Under the pieces are notes generated by a model. That model searched no databases. It was not told the origin of the DNA and saw only the letters and a program-made list of their open reading frames with translations. A stretch of DNA of 34,060 bases from the IMG/VR virus record IMGVR_UViG_3300042154_000840, positions 1-34,060 of that record; one strand, given 5' to 3'. The stretch is from a virus. Every line of letters starts with the position of its first letter. Position 1 is the first letter of the stretch. The translations under genes and the position numbers were made by a program. Shown here piece after piece: positions 1 through 7,147 of this stretch.

Positions 1-123
1 TGTTTCACCTGACCAGCTTAAAATATAAATAGAACCCCAACCAATTAAATTATTGATAGCACCTTGACCCCAACCAATAACGTTATTTACAGCACCTTGT
101 CCCCAACCTATATTATTTGCCAT
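1..123 (-). CDS. Gly-Trp repeat small phage protein (3' end outside window)
   Basis: This reading frame starts at the ATG at 123-121 on the minus strand and runs off the left edge without a stop, giving 41 visible residues. It opens MANNIGWGQG and carries a short tandem repeat of the form NN-x-IGWGQGA-x, seen about two and a half times, followed by a hydrophobic stretch (IYILSW). It follows the 202-residue appendage-like protein by 2 bases, so it is probably part of the same late operon. Its position beside a tail appendage gene suggests a small virion or adsorption-related protein, but I do not know a defined function. The frame and repeat are directly visible; the role is inference. Confidence 0.65.
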   Translation of the reverse strand, partial: MANNIGWGQGAVNNVIGWGQGAINNLIGWGSIYILSWSGET

Positions 124-125
124 AA

Positions 126-734
126 TTAATAAACTTTAGTTAATGTGAAATTTTGTGAACGTATTGTATTAGCTACGTTATTAGTTACCCATTGAGCACT
201 TATAGTTAACGTATTTGAAACAGTAGTGTCAAAAACAGTATTACTTACTAATCCAAAATTAATACCTTCAATAGCATTTGAAGCATTTTTATTATAAGTG
301 AAAACACCATTGGCAAATAATTCGCCTACACCAGCAGCTCCTAATTTTGTTATTGTAAAGTCTAGTATTAAATCAAAAAACTTATTTGTAGCAGTTGCTA
401 ATGTATATTCTAAAGCATCTATAATAACTACTCCATTTGAACGAATTCTAAAACGAATTATAGAATTATTAGAACAAGATAATTGTCCACACATTTTAGC
501 TGTAAATGAATCACCAACTTTAAACGCATTTGCAGGTACAGTTAAAGTACCAACACCAGCTCCAATTAAACTAGTTTCGCCACTTGCAAAAACTACAGGA
601 GTGCTTAAAGCTGTTTGAGCATATAAACCTTTTGAAACTTCTATAAAATTATCATTAACTTTATCAAACGCTTCTCTTATGTCATCACCAGTACCATCAT
701 TTGCAGTTGTACCTATATTAATTGTTTGTATCAT
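126..734 (-). CDS. tail/appendage structural protein with N-terminal NDGTGD motif
   Basis: The 202-residue product begins with INIGTTANDGTGDDIREAF followed by KVNDNF. This N-terminal signature is widespread in phage baseplate, tail-fibre and appendage proteins, where a short N-terminal module precedes a beta-rich body. The rest (about residues 40-202) is rich in Thr, Val, Asn and Gly with no catalytic motif, consistent with a beta-sandwich trimer or decoration domain. It lies downstream of the connector and portal genes, where tail appendage genes are common. Its start overlaps the 3' end of a 33-codon ORF by 17 bases. The structural role is reasonably sure; the exact location in the virion is not. 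Confidence 0.7.
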   Translation of the reverse strand: MIQTINIGTTANDGTGDDIREAFDKVNDNFIEVSKGLYAQTALSTPVVFASGETSLIGAGVGTLTVPANAFKVGDSFTAKMCGQLSCSNNSIIRFRIRSNGVVIIDALEYTLATATNKFFDLILDFTITKLGAAGVGELFANGVFTYNKNASNAIEGINFGLVSNTVFDTTVSNTLTISAQWVTNNVANTIRSQNFTLTKVY

Positions 735-819
735 TTTTTTCTTTTAGTTTATTTAAAAAAACTTCTAATTTCTTTACGTTTTTTTCTTTTGGTTTATATG
801 TTTCTTTTATAGTATCCAT
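718..819 (-). CDS. short Lys-rich peptide (33 aa)
   Basis: An ATG at 819-817 opens a 33-codon frame (MDTIKETYKPKEKN...) ending in TAA at 720-718. It overlaps the end of the connector gene by 13 bases and the start of the appendage gene by 17 bases, the tight packing typical of this genome. The product is highly charged (Lys and Glu rich) and likely helical. No function is recognised. It could be a chance frame in A-rich DNA, but it fills what would otherwise be the only sizeable gap between these two genes. Confidence 0.4.
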   Translation of the reverse strand: MDTIKETYKPKEKNVKKLEVFLNKLKEKNDTNN

Positions 820-1310
820 CCGGTAAAATTAGCATCTGAATCGGGATATACATCACCATTTGAATTTAAGTTATATTCAGGAAAAGATTGTTGATTAAAA
901 CACATATAATCAATAAATCTATTTGTATAACTTTGAGCAATATCTCTTTCTTTTTCAATTAAGAAGTCTATTTCATTCTTTTCTACATTCGTACTATTTT
1001 CGCTATTATGTTTGAATACACCTTTATTAGCTATTGTATAAGCTGCGTAAGGCAAATATTCTACCATAGCAAAGTGTATAACCATAGGTTTAATATACTT
1101 GTTTAAAAGCGTTGTATATGGTTCAACTAATGTACCTTCAATAATAGCAGTATTGAATTTGTCATATAATTTTGTGCCTAGATAGTTTTGTATATGTATA
1201 TCTTGTGCTATTTTAATGTATTGTATGTATTTATCTACATCAATATTTCCATTTAATGCAGTAAATCTAACGATATCATCTCTAGTAATAAATAATGCTT
1301 GTTGTGCCAT
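807..1310 (-). CDS. head-tail connector/adaptor-like protein
   Basis: A 167-residue protein starting MAQQALFITRDDIVRFTALNGNID. The opening (a helix start after 'FITRDDIVRFT', then a 'KYIQYIKIAQDIHIQNYLG' helix) and the mostly alpha-helical body with a Tyr/Asn-rich C-terminus resemble gp6-type head-tail adaptors, in particular the small connector family found beside portal genes of Bacteroidetes phages (DUF6712-like). It lies 2 bases after the portal gene, which supports a role at the portal ring. Homology is recalled from family features rather than searched. An alternative is another small neck protein. Confidence 0.6.
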   Translation of the reverse strand: MAQQALFITRDDIVRFTALNGNIDVDKYIQYIKIAQDIHIQNYLGTKLYDKFNTAIIEGTLVEPYTTLLNKYIKPMVIHFAMVEYLPYAAYTIANKGVFKHNSENSTNVEKNEIDFLIEKERDIAQSYTNRFIDYMCFNQQSFPEYNLNSNGDVYPDSDANFTGWIL

Positions 1311-1312
1311 AG

Positions 1313-3100
1313 TTAGTTTTTAAATCCCATTTTATTCCAATATTCTTGTGTAAATCCTTTTGTAGGCATATCACTTGGCTTCATAGAAACTTCTTTATCG
1401 TTTCTTACTCTATATCCGTATTTTTCAGCAGTAGCAATACTTAAAACTTTATCTTTAGCCGTCGGGCTTGTAGGGTCTATTTTAACACCTTCAAAATTAG
1501 CATAAGTTCTTCTTAACCATCTATGATTGCATCTAGCACCGCCTTTATATAACCAAATAGAATAATTAGGAGCTCCTTTTACACCAAATCCAGGATTAAC
1601 AGATAAAGATTCCATTCCTATAATATCTTCTTTTCTATAAACCTTATCAGCATTTAACATTTTATTGCAAAATTCTCTTTCACCTGTAAAAGCACCACTA
1701 TAAACGTATCTAGTAATAAACTGAATACCATCAATCTTTTTATCTTGTTCAGATTTTACATTTGGTTTAGCAGTTCCTGTACTTACAAAGTTCCATATTT
1801 TAGATAATGTACTTTGTTCTTTTTTGCTTTTATTGTTTAATGATTCTATTTCAGCATCTAATTCTTCTTCAGTATCATAATCTACTTCTGTTTCATCAAT
1901 TAAAAACCATTCATCACTTAAAGTTTCACCTTTATCAATTAACAAATCAGCATTACTATCAGAACTCATTTTAATTCCTGTTTCTTCTTCAGCAGTTTCT
2001 GTATTCATTCCCGTAGTATCTACAAACTCTAAAGGTTGTATAGTTCTAAAGTATAATTTTAAAGATATGTCATTAACAGCTAAAATCTTATCTAATGCGT
2101 CAATAATTTCTAATTGATATGGTTTTATTACTATATTGTCAAATAATAGCGTAGCAGTCTTTATTTCATCTGCATTGTTACCTAATCCACCACCTGTTTC
2201 TCTAATTCCTAATAACATTGGTGAAGTAACTCTATGCCCTACAATTAACTTTTCAAAACATTCTTTTGATAAATATTCGTAATGTGCAGGCGCATCATTT
2301 AAAGGTATATCTTCAACAGTAGTTTTAGATTCAGCATTTGCATTAAAAGCTACAATTACTTTTTCACCTCTAGCAGAAGTTAGTTTGCGTAATACATCAG
2401 TTTTGATTTTTTCACGCATTTCTTCACTAGGTACACCGTTATTAAAGTTAATTACTTTTGTACCACTAAAACCATTCTGACAATCATTAATTTGATAATC
2501 AGCTATATTTTCTTCAAGCAAAGCGTAAGGTAAAGCACCACTATAATCTATCGGAGTATAATAATGGAATCCAGGGACGTATTTTTTAATAACATATATT
2601 TCAACTTCATTACCATTACCAAAACCAAATGAAGGAATACGTTTAGCTACTTCAGTAGGTTTCTTTTTAGTCCAATCAGGATGATAATACCAAGCTTCTA
2701 TTTCACCTTTATCATTACATTTTTCAGCTCTTAATGTATTCATAGGAAAAGCCTCTACGCTTTTAACTCTTTTGTTTTCCATAACAACCTGAAAACAACC
2801 CATTCCTAACATTTTACGTTCTAATCCTGCTCTATAAATTGCATCGTCTTTTACAATAGATTTCATTTGAGCATATTCATTAGGCTTCTTATTAGAATCT
2901 AAAGCATCTATTCCTTTACCATAAATCATATTAGCAATACCAACTATAATAGCGTTGTTTGTAGTGCTATAAAGGTATCTATCTATTAAATATTGAAAGT
3001 AATTATTATCACTTCCATATTCAATAAAATCATTCTTTTTGTTTTCTTGAATTACAGGGCTTGTGTAAGCACTTAAATTTACTATTGATATATTACTCAT
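1313..3100 (-). CDS. phage portal protein with C-terminal Cys/His extension
   Basis: A 595-residue protein. Residues about 1-370 have the usual portal layout: an N-terminal 'YGSDNNYFQYLIDRY' segment, a central region with 'GCFQVV' and an RTGGGLGNNADEI-like loop, and a long helix ('IIDALDKILAVN') likely to be the stem/crown. This forms the dodecameric ring through which DNA is packaged. Residues about 380-430 are acidic and low in complexity. Residues about 460-595 form a separate domain with 'REFCNKM', 'YRKEDI', 'VNPGFGVKGA', 'YKGGARCNHRW' and a C-terminal 'KPSDMPTKGF' motif, a module I associate with Bacteroidetes phage portal or protease proteins. Overlap with the upstream gene is 8 bases. 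The portal call is firm; the job of the extension is unknown. Confidence 0.85.
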   Translation of the reverse strand: MSNISIVNLSAYTSPVIQENKKNDFIEYGSDNNYFQYLIDRYLYSTTNNAIIVGIANMIYGKGIDALDSNKKPNEYAQMKSIVKDDAIYRAGLERKMLGMGCFQVVMENKRVKSVEAFPMNTLRAEKCNDKGEIEAWYYHPDWTKKKPTEVAKRIPSFGFGNGNEVEIYVIKKYVPGFHYYTPIDYSGALPYALLEENIADYQINDCQNGFSGTKVINFNNGVPSEEMREKIKTDVLRKLTSARGEKVIVAFNANAESKTTVEDIPLNDAPAHYEYLSKECFEKLIVGHRVTSPMLLGIRETGGGLGNNADEIKTATLLFDNIVIKPYQLEIIDALDKILAVNDISLKLYFRTIQPLEFVDTTGMNTETAEEETGIKMSSDSNADLLIDKGETLSDEWFLIDETEVDYDTEEELDAEIESLNNKSKKEQSTLSKIWNFVSTGTAKPNVKSEQDKKIDGIQFITRYVYSGAFTGEREFCNKMLNADKVYRKEDIIGMESLSVNPGFGVKGAPNYSIWLYKGGARCNHRWLRRTYANFEGVKIDPTSPTAKDKVLSIATAEKYGYRVRNDKEVSMKPSDMPTKGFTQEYWNKMGFKN

Positions 3101-3506
3101 AAACTATATATTCGTTTGTTGTAGCGTGTGAAACGTATTTATCTGCATTAACACTAAACACATTTGTATTTTGATTTGTACAAAAGATTTTATCTTTATA
3201 GACTATTAAATTATCTATGCTTAATTGTGTCATATCAGCAGTTAATATATTATTATCTACAGTTATTATTGTATTATCAGCTGTAAATGGTAAAGCGTTT
3301 TTAATAACCGTTAAAGTATAAAAGTTATCTTCCTTTAAATCTAAAACCAAATCACATTTTAAATAATATCCTTCAATTTCAAATGTAGGGTTATATAATT
3401 CAAATGTATTAGTTGTTTCGTTTTTTATAATAAGAGTATCAGCCGAATATTCTCTCGGTATGAATTTAATAGTTTGTGGCTCTATTTGCTCTTTTAAAAT
3501 AATCAT
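3093..3506 (-). CDS. hypothetical beta-rich protein upstream of portal
   Basis: A 137-residue protein (MIILKEQIEPQTIKF...) with alternating hydrophobic and polar residues and many Thr, Asn and Val, suggesting an all-beta fold. There is no signal peptide, membrane segment or catalytic motif. A near repeat 'NTIITVDNN-ILTADMTQLSIDN' around residues 78-101 hints at short beta arches. Its 3' end overlaps the portal start by 8 bases, so the two are translationally coupled; a small virion protein associated with the portal or capsid is plausible. It is the first gene of the leftmost minus-strand block, just left of the divergent promoter region. Confidence 0.55.
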   Translation of the reverse strand: MIILKEQIEPQTIKFIPREYSADTLIIKNETTNTFELYNPTFEIEGYYLKCDLVLDLKEDNFYTLTVIKNALPFTADNTIITVDNNILTADMTQLSIDNLIVYKDKIFCTNQNTNVFSVNADKYVSHATTNEYIVYE

Positions 3507-3550
3507 AAAACTTTTTTATTAATAATAACTTTAAACTAGAATTGTTTTAA

Positions 3551-3612
3551 ATAGTTAAATATTTGTTAAAATAGATTTTGTGTTATAAAGTTTTATATAT
3601 TTGTCAAAACAA
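3551..3612 (+). promoter_or_regulatory. phage promoter P1 (plus strand)
   Basis: A perfect Bacteroidetes -7 box TATATTTG lies at 3596-3603, with a TTTG at 3577-3580 (15-bp gap, shorter than the usual 17-23) and a TTTGTTAAA at 3562-3570, starting 34 bases before the -7 box. The block is almost a copy of promoter P2 on the other strand: 3551-3573 is identical over 23 bases to the reverse complement of 15808-15830, and the -7 box and the following GTCAAAACAA are also shared. It drives the two plus-strand genes. Confidence 0.75.
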
Positions 3613-3627
3613 TTAAAAATAAATAAA

Positions 3628-3843
3628 ATGGCAGAAACAGCAGTTGATAAATTTTTTAGAAAAACAATTTTAGAGTGTACGTTCGATACTAATAGAAATA
3701 TCTATGATAATTGTAAAATAAAAGAAAAATTAGAATTTAAAAGATTTTTTGATTTAGGAGTTATGGCTTTGTGTCAACAAAAAGATAATTTAAATAAAGA
3801 AGAAGCTTTTGAATATTGGTATAATAAATATTTAGAAAAATGA
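3628..3843 (+). CDS. small acidic/helical protein of the plus-strand cassette (71 aa)
   Basis: The start is placed at ATG 3628. An upstream TTG at 3601 in the same frame lies inside the -7 promoter box, so it cannot be the translated start. The product, MAETAVDKFFRKTILECTF..., is 71 residues, charged and probably helical, with no membrane segment. Its stop overlaps the next gene's ATG (ATGA at 3840-3843), so the two are co-translated. It lies opposite to all neighbouring structural genes and has its own promoter and terminator, an arrangement typical of phage moron genes. No function is recognised. Confidence 0.75.
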   Translation: MAETAVDKFFRKTILECTFDTNRNIYDNCKIKEKLEFKRFFDLGVMALCQQKDNLNKEEAFEYWYNKYLEK

Positions 3844-4025
3844 AATACGCAATTAAAATATTAGAAAAAGAAAAACAATTATTAGAAGAATGTTTAAAAG
3901 AATGGAAACCTGAAAATTATCCTGAAGCTTTTAAAGAAAGAAACAGAAAGTTAAAAGAAATTGAAAAAGCTATTCAAACTTTAATTTCAAAACAAAGTTT
4001 AATAGAATTAATGAATATGGAATAA
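3840..4025 (+). CDS. small coiled-coil protein of the plus-strand cassette (61 aa)
   Basis: Sixty-one residues (MKYAIKILEKEKQLLEECLKE...), rich in Lys, Glu and Leu, with heptad-like spacing over most of its length. A central 'PENYPEAFKERNRKLKEIEKAI' resembles small phage accessory proteins with an antiparallel helical hairpin. It overlaps the preceding gene by ATGA and is followed within 4 bases by a hairpin terminator. No catalytic residues are visible. Its role is unknown; together with the preceding gene it forms a two-gene unit. Confidence 0.7.
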   Translation: MKYAIKILEKEKQLLEECLKEWKPENYPEAFKERNRKLKEIEKAIQTLISKQSLIELMNME

Positions 4026-4028
4026 AAA

Positions 4029-4049
4029 AAAGGGACTTAATGTCCCTTT
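4029..4049. terminator. bidirectional hairpin terminator between convergent genes
   Basis: Perfect 8-bp stem AAAGGGAC/GTCCCTTT with a 5-base loop. A run of eight A precedes it on the plus strand (a U tract for minus-strand transcripts), and a short T-rich stretch follows. It sits exactly between the end of the plus-strand cassette (4025) and the stop of the converging minus-strand gene (4052). Confidence 0.75.
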
Positions 4050-4051
4050 AA

Positions 4052-4411
4052 TTATTTAATTTGATTTAAAAATTTAATTGATGTATCTATTCTTTTAGCA
4101 TAATCAGATAAATCTTTATTATTATTTTTTAATTCATTAGGTAAATCAATACCTAAATCTGCAGCTTGTTTTTTTACATTATCAAATATCTTATTTGCTA
4201 ATAAAATTTGTTCGCCTGAATTATCAAATAAATCTTGAATTGTTTTAGCGTAGCTTTTTAATTCTTTTAATTTATTATCTGCACTTACATAAGTTGCAAT
4301 TGCTTTTTGAACTGAAGAATAATAATCATCAATAACAGATAATTCAACTTTTTGATTTGCTAATTCTGTTTTGAATAATTTATTCCCTATTTTTTTTACT
4401 TCAGGATTCAT
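4052..4411 (-). CDS. coiled helical protein, paralogue of the 6553-6918 protein
   Basis: A 119-residue, mostly helical protein (MNPEVKKIGNKLFKTELANQKVEL...). It shares a clear pattern with the 121-residue protein encoded at 6553-6918: 'LF-KTELA-QKVEL' near the N-terminus, a helical centre, and an 'LGI-x-P-xE' turn near residue 90 followed by another helix. The two genes flank the scaffold, capsid and putative tail-tube genes. Neither has a recognised domain; small capsid-associated or scaffold-like helper proteins are plausible. A hairpin terminator lies directly upstream, so expression probably depends on read-through. Paralogy is read by eye and is fairly strong. Confidence 0.65.
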   Translation of the reverse strand: MNPEVKKIGNKLFKTELANQKVELSVIDDYYSSVQKAIATYVSADNKLKELKSYAKTIQDLFDNSGEQILLANKIFDNVKKQAADLGIDLPNELKNNNKDLSDYAKRIDTSIKFLNQIK

Positions 4412-4427
4412 ATTATAAATTTTAAAA

Positions 4428-4445
4428 AGGGGTTTTTACACCCCT
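4428..4445 (-). terminator. hairpin terminator/attenuator
   Basis: Stem AGGGGT/ACCCCT (6 bp) with a 6-base loop. In the minus-strand sense it is followed by a run of five T (plus-strand A at 4424-4428). It lies between the putative tail-tube gene and the 119-aa gene, inside the same direction of transcription. Confidence 0.7.
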
Positions 4446-4455
4446 ATGTTATTAA

Positions 4456-4983
4456 TTAAGAACCAACAGTTACTGTAAATCCAGAAGCTACTAATGTATC
4501 ACCCAAGAAGTTTGCAGGTACAGGCTCTTGACCTGATAATGTTAAAGTGTACCCTGACATATCTGCCATAGCCGCACCTGTAACAATAGTTCCACCTGAT
4601 ACTTCCATTCCTTTAGTTAATCCACAATAAAAGATATTACCATTGTTATCTTCTACTAAAACTTGTGGTCTACCGTAAGAAAGTAGTTTAATTTGTTTGT
4701 GGTCTACAATAGACAATTTCTTTAAACTTAAATTTAAAGTTTGTTCAAAAAATGTAGTTCCATTATCTCTTGAACTAGTTATAGTTTGTTCAAAAGATGA
4801 AGTTCCTTTTAAATCGTATTTGAAAGCAACAGGAGTACCCGCTACTGTATCAATTACATCTGTATTAGTTATATCGTATGTATAACCTGTAGCATCACCC
4901 CAATTAACAAAATAAACAGCTCTTAAGCCACCTATTGAGTCCTTACAAGGTTCGATTCTACCTAATGAAATATCACAAGCCAT
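4456..4983 (-). CDS. putative major tail (tube) protein
   Basis: A 175-residue protein starting MACDISLGRIEPCKDSIGG. The opening 'GRIEPCKDSIGGL-AVYFVNW' recurs in Bacteroidetes siphophages. The body is beta-rich with an 'FEQT...FFEQTLNLSLKKL' section like the paired strands of tail-tube proteins, and a C-terminal 'MSGYTLTLSGQEPVPANFL' segment. Size, beta content and position just after the capsid gene fit a tail tube subunit, but a capsid decoration protein is an alternative. It has its own downstream hairpin terminator and another one just upstream, so its transcript level may be set separately from that of the capsid gene. Confidence 0.55.
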   Translation of the reverse strand: MACDISLGRIEPCKDSIGGLRAVYFVNWGDATGYTYDITNTDVIDTVAGTPVAFKYDLKGTSSFEQTITSSRDNGTTFFEQTLNLSLKKLSIVDHKQIKLLSYGRPQVLVEDNNGNIFYCGLTKGMEVSGGTIVTGAAMADMSGYTLTLSGQEPVPANFLGDTLVASGFTVTVGS

Positions 4984-5010
4984 AGTTTTTATTTTTTAAA
5001 GTTAAAAAAA

Positions 5011-5035
5011 AAGGGAAGGCATTTTACCTCCCCTT
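5011..5035 (-). terminator. strong hairpin terminator after the capsid gene
   Basis: In the minus-strand sense, AAGGGGAGG pairs with CCTTCCCTT (9 bp, one G-U) around a 7-base loop and is followed directly by a run of nine T (5004-5012 as A). It lies 20 bases past the major capsid stop codon. Confidence 0.8.
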
Positions 5036-5055
5036 AATTTGGTATTCTATTTTAA

Positions 5056-5988
5056 TTATGCTGGTGTGTAAAGTACAATTTCAGAACCAAATCCGTATTG
5101 AACACCTGCGGTGAAACGCATTACAACTCTTAAATTTTCAGATCCGTCTAAATCGCTCATATCCAGTAACTTAACTTCATTATGGTCAGATAATAGACCT
5201 GTACCAAAATATAAGTTAGATTTTTGTGCAGCCATCATATAATTAGCAGTCATTCCGTTTGCAACAAAGATTTTAACACCGTCAAAAGAAAGTGAACCAT
5301 TGTTGAACCATTGAGTTCCCATTGCATTAGTACCATTAGCTCCTAATCCTGAAGCTCCGAATCCACCTAAAGCTCTTACATAAGCTCTAGCAACACTTTG
5401 AGAAACGTAGATATATAAATCTTCTTTTCCATAAAGTTTAGCAGGGATAGCATCAACAACTTTTCCAAGTTCAGCAATTACGTTTGCAGCAGTAACTGTA
5501 GTTCCAACAACATCAATAACAGTTGCATCAGCAGTAGCTTTAACAACTAATCCGTCAAATTCTCCTGTATTAGCAGTAGCACCGTGCCAAATGTTAGTTT
5601 CATTCTTTTCAGCAACTTTAGCAACAACGTGAGCTAAAATAAAATCAGCAAATGCTGGAGGTAAATTATCAAATGCAGAATATCCCATTTGTACAGCTTC
5701 CCAATCTGATTTAAAGTCTTTCTTACAAAGTTGTAAGTTTACTTGAAATTCTTCAGGTTGCAAAATAGCTTCTGTTAATGTAACAGTAGATGTAGCAGTA
5801 AAATCACAAGTAGCATCTTTTTGAATTGCATCAGTAGCAAGTTTTTTGATAACTTCTTTATATTTTACATTTGGTTTAACTTCAATACCACCGTTTTCGA
5901 TAGTTGAAGCAGAAAGTAAAGCAGCAGAAATGTATTTTCCGGCAAATTCACCAGCATAGCTAGTCGTAATACTTGTTGTAGTCGGCAT
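5056..5988 (-). CDS. major capsid protein (HK97-like fold)
   Basis: A 310-residue protein in the range of small HK97-type capsid proteins without a long delta domain. Features include an N-terminal 'YAGEFAGKYISAALLSA' helix, an E-loop region with 'FQVNLQLCKKDFKSDWEA', a spine-helix-like Ala/Val-rich segment, Gly-rich 'GGFGASGLGANG' near residue 215, and a C-terminal 'VVMRFTAGVQYGFGSEIVLY' typical of Bacteroidetes capsid proteins. The gene follows the scaffold-like protein by 11 bases and is followed by a strong terminator, as expected for the most abundant virion protein. Codons are noticeably richer in G and C than in accessory genes, consistent with high expression. Confidence 0.85.
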   Translation of the reverse strand: MPTTTSITTSYAGEFAGKYISAALLSASTIENGGIEVKPNVKYKEVIKKLATDAIQKDATCDFTATSTVTLTEAILQPEEFQVNLQLCKKDFKSDWEAVQMGYSAFDNLPPAFADFILAHVVAKVAEKNETNIWHGATANTGEFDGLVVKATADATVIDVVGTTVTAANVIAELGKVVDAIPAKLYGKEDLYIYVSQSVARAYVRALGGFGASGLGANGTNAMGTQWFNNGSLSFDGVKIFVANGMTANYMMAAQKSNLYFGTGLLSDHNEVKLLDMSDLDGSENLRVVMRFTAGVQYGFGSEIVLYTPA

Positions 5989-5999
5989 AGTTTTATTAT

Positions 6000-6542
6000 T
6001 TATTTGTTAAGTTTTGCGAATACTCTATCTAAAGTAGACATTTCACGAGATTTTGAAAATTGATTAAATTTAACTTCGTTTGTAATTTCAGGTGAGTGTG
6101 TTAATGATTCAACAACTACATCTGAACTTAATTCTTCTTTAACAACTTCTTTAACTGATTTTAACTCAGCAATTTCAGTTCTTAATTTTTCAATTTCAGC
6201 AAAGAACATTTCTTTAGAAACTGATTCAACAATTCTTTTCGGAGTTGCAAGTTCAGCTTGTGCTTCAACCTCAACTTCTACTTCAGCTTCAGGAGCTTCT
6301 TCTTCAACAATGGCTTCTTTAATTTCAGCAATAATACCTTCTTCAGATACTACTAAAACCATTCCATCCTCAAGAATATACTCGCCAATAGGTAAAGCAA
6401 TTCTATCTTCTTCATTGATAATAAAAACAGGTTGTCCAGCTTCAAACATTTCAGCTTCTAACACTGTGCCATTATCAAGTTTCATTTGAGCGAGTTTTAT
6501 CTCCATACCCAAAAGAGTTTTGATTTCATTAATTACATTCAT
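6000..6542 (-). CDS. putative capsid scaffolding protein
   Basis: A 180-residue protein. Residues 1-80 form a small beta-rich domain ('MKLDNGTVLEAEMFEAGQ' ... 'LPIGEYILEDG') resembling the N-terminal domain of proteins encoded just before Bacteroidetes capsid genes. Residues 80-105 are an extremely acidic Glu/Val/Ala tract, followed by a coiled coil ('EIEKLRTEIAELK') and a basic C-terminus ('DRVFAKLNK'). An acidic linker, coiled coil and basic tail immediately upstream of the capsid gene are hallmarks of a scaffold. The call rests on architecture and position, not on a recognised catalytic or binding motif. Confidence 0.65.
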   Translation of the reverse strand: MNVINEIKTLLGMEIKLAQMKLDNGTVLEAEMFEAGQPVFIINEEDRIALPIGEYILEDGMVLVVSEEGIIAEIKEAIVEEEAPEAEVEVEVEAQAELATPKRIVESVSKEMFFAEIEKLRTEIAELKSVKEVVKEELSSDVVVESLTHSPEITNEVKFNQFSKSREMSTLDRVFAKLNK

Positions 6543-6552
6543 ATTTACTTAT

Positions 6553-6918
6553 TTAAAGTTTAGCTGATTCAAGACCTTTAATATATTGAGCAAAAGTACC
6601 TTTTAACCCATCCTGAATATTTTGTTTTTGGTCTGTAATTTCTTTTGGCATTGGTATACCTAATTCTTTAATCATCGCCTCAAATTTTGCAAAAATTGGT
6701 AATGAATTTTCATTTATTGCTTTTAAATTTTTTAATTCTGATAAAGCACTTGCAACTGCAGATTTAGCACCATTGTAAACATCCAAGCTTTTTTTTCTTG
6801 CAGCTATTGCTTCGTTATAAGATTTCTTAACATCATCATTAATTGCTAATTCAACTTTTTGCGTAGCTAATTCTGTTTTTCCAAATAAGGATTTAAATAC
6901 TAATTTTTCAGTAGACAT
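6553..6918 (-). CDS. coiled helical protein, paralogue of the 4052-4411 protein
   Basis: A 121-residue helical protein containing 'LFGKTELATQKVELAIND' at residues 10-27 and 'ELGIPMPKEI' near residue 90, both matching the pattern of the 119-residue protein at 4052-4411. The middle is Lys/Ala-rich and likely a helical bundle. It precedes the scaffold-like gene by 10 bases. Duplication and divergence of one ancestral gene on either side of the capsid block is the simplest reading. Function unknown; a structural or assembly helper is suggested by location only. Confidence 0.65.
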   Translation of the reverse strand: MSTEKLVFKSLFGKTELATQKVELAINDDVKKSYNEAIAARKKSLDVYNGAKSAVASALSELKNLKAINENSLPIFAKFEAMIKELGIPMPKEITDQKQNIQDGLKGTFAQYIKGLESAKL

Positions 6919-6964
6919 AATTTTATTTTTTATATTAATACTTATTATTTATATTTGTTATAAA

Positions 6965-7147
6965 TTAGCCGTTAGAACTTACAATAGTTCTTACTCCGTC
7001 TACGTTATTTACAACTGAAGTTTCTTGACCTACTAAACTTCCTACTCCTTGTTCTGATAGTTCACCATTACAACATTCTGATTTGTAAGTTCCGTCTTTA
7101 CATAGACACCCTCTTTTTCCGCCTTTTGGACTTGTAGTTTTACTCAT
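6965..7147 (-). CDS. small Cys-rich protein (60 aa)
   Basis: Sixty residues with a basic, Gly-rich N-terminus ('SPKGGKRGCLCKDGTYKSECC') that holds four Cys in a CxC-x8-CC pattern, followed by a Gly/Val/Ser-rich tail. The Cys cluster could bind a metal or form disulphides in the virion. It overlaps the protease gene by 8 bases and so is in the head operon. I recall similar Cys-motif proteins in flavobacterial phages, but no assigned function. Confidence 0.6.
   Translation of the reverse strand: MSKTTSPKGGKRGCLCKDGTYKSECCNGELSEQGVGSLVGQETSVVNNVDGVRTIVSSNG

Noticed and set aside
298-618. Plus-strand open frame of 106 codons
   Set aside because: It lies wholly opposite the appendage gene, has no promoter, and its protein looks like a low-complexity shadow of the Thr/Val-rich coding strand.
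3601-3627. TTG start nine codons upstream in the first plus-strand gene
   Set aside because: The TTG is inside the -7 promoter box TATATTTG and would precede the transcription start.
6949-6956. TATATTTG on the plus strand between two head genes
   Set aside because: No TTTG or TTTGTTAAA at a suitable distance and no plus-strand gene follows; chance match in AT-rich DNA.
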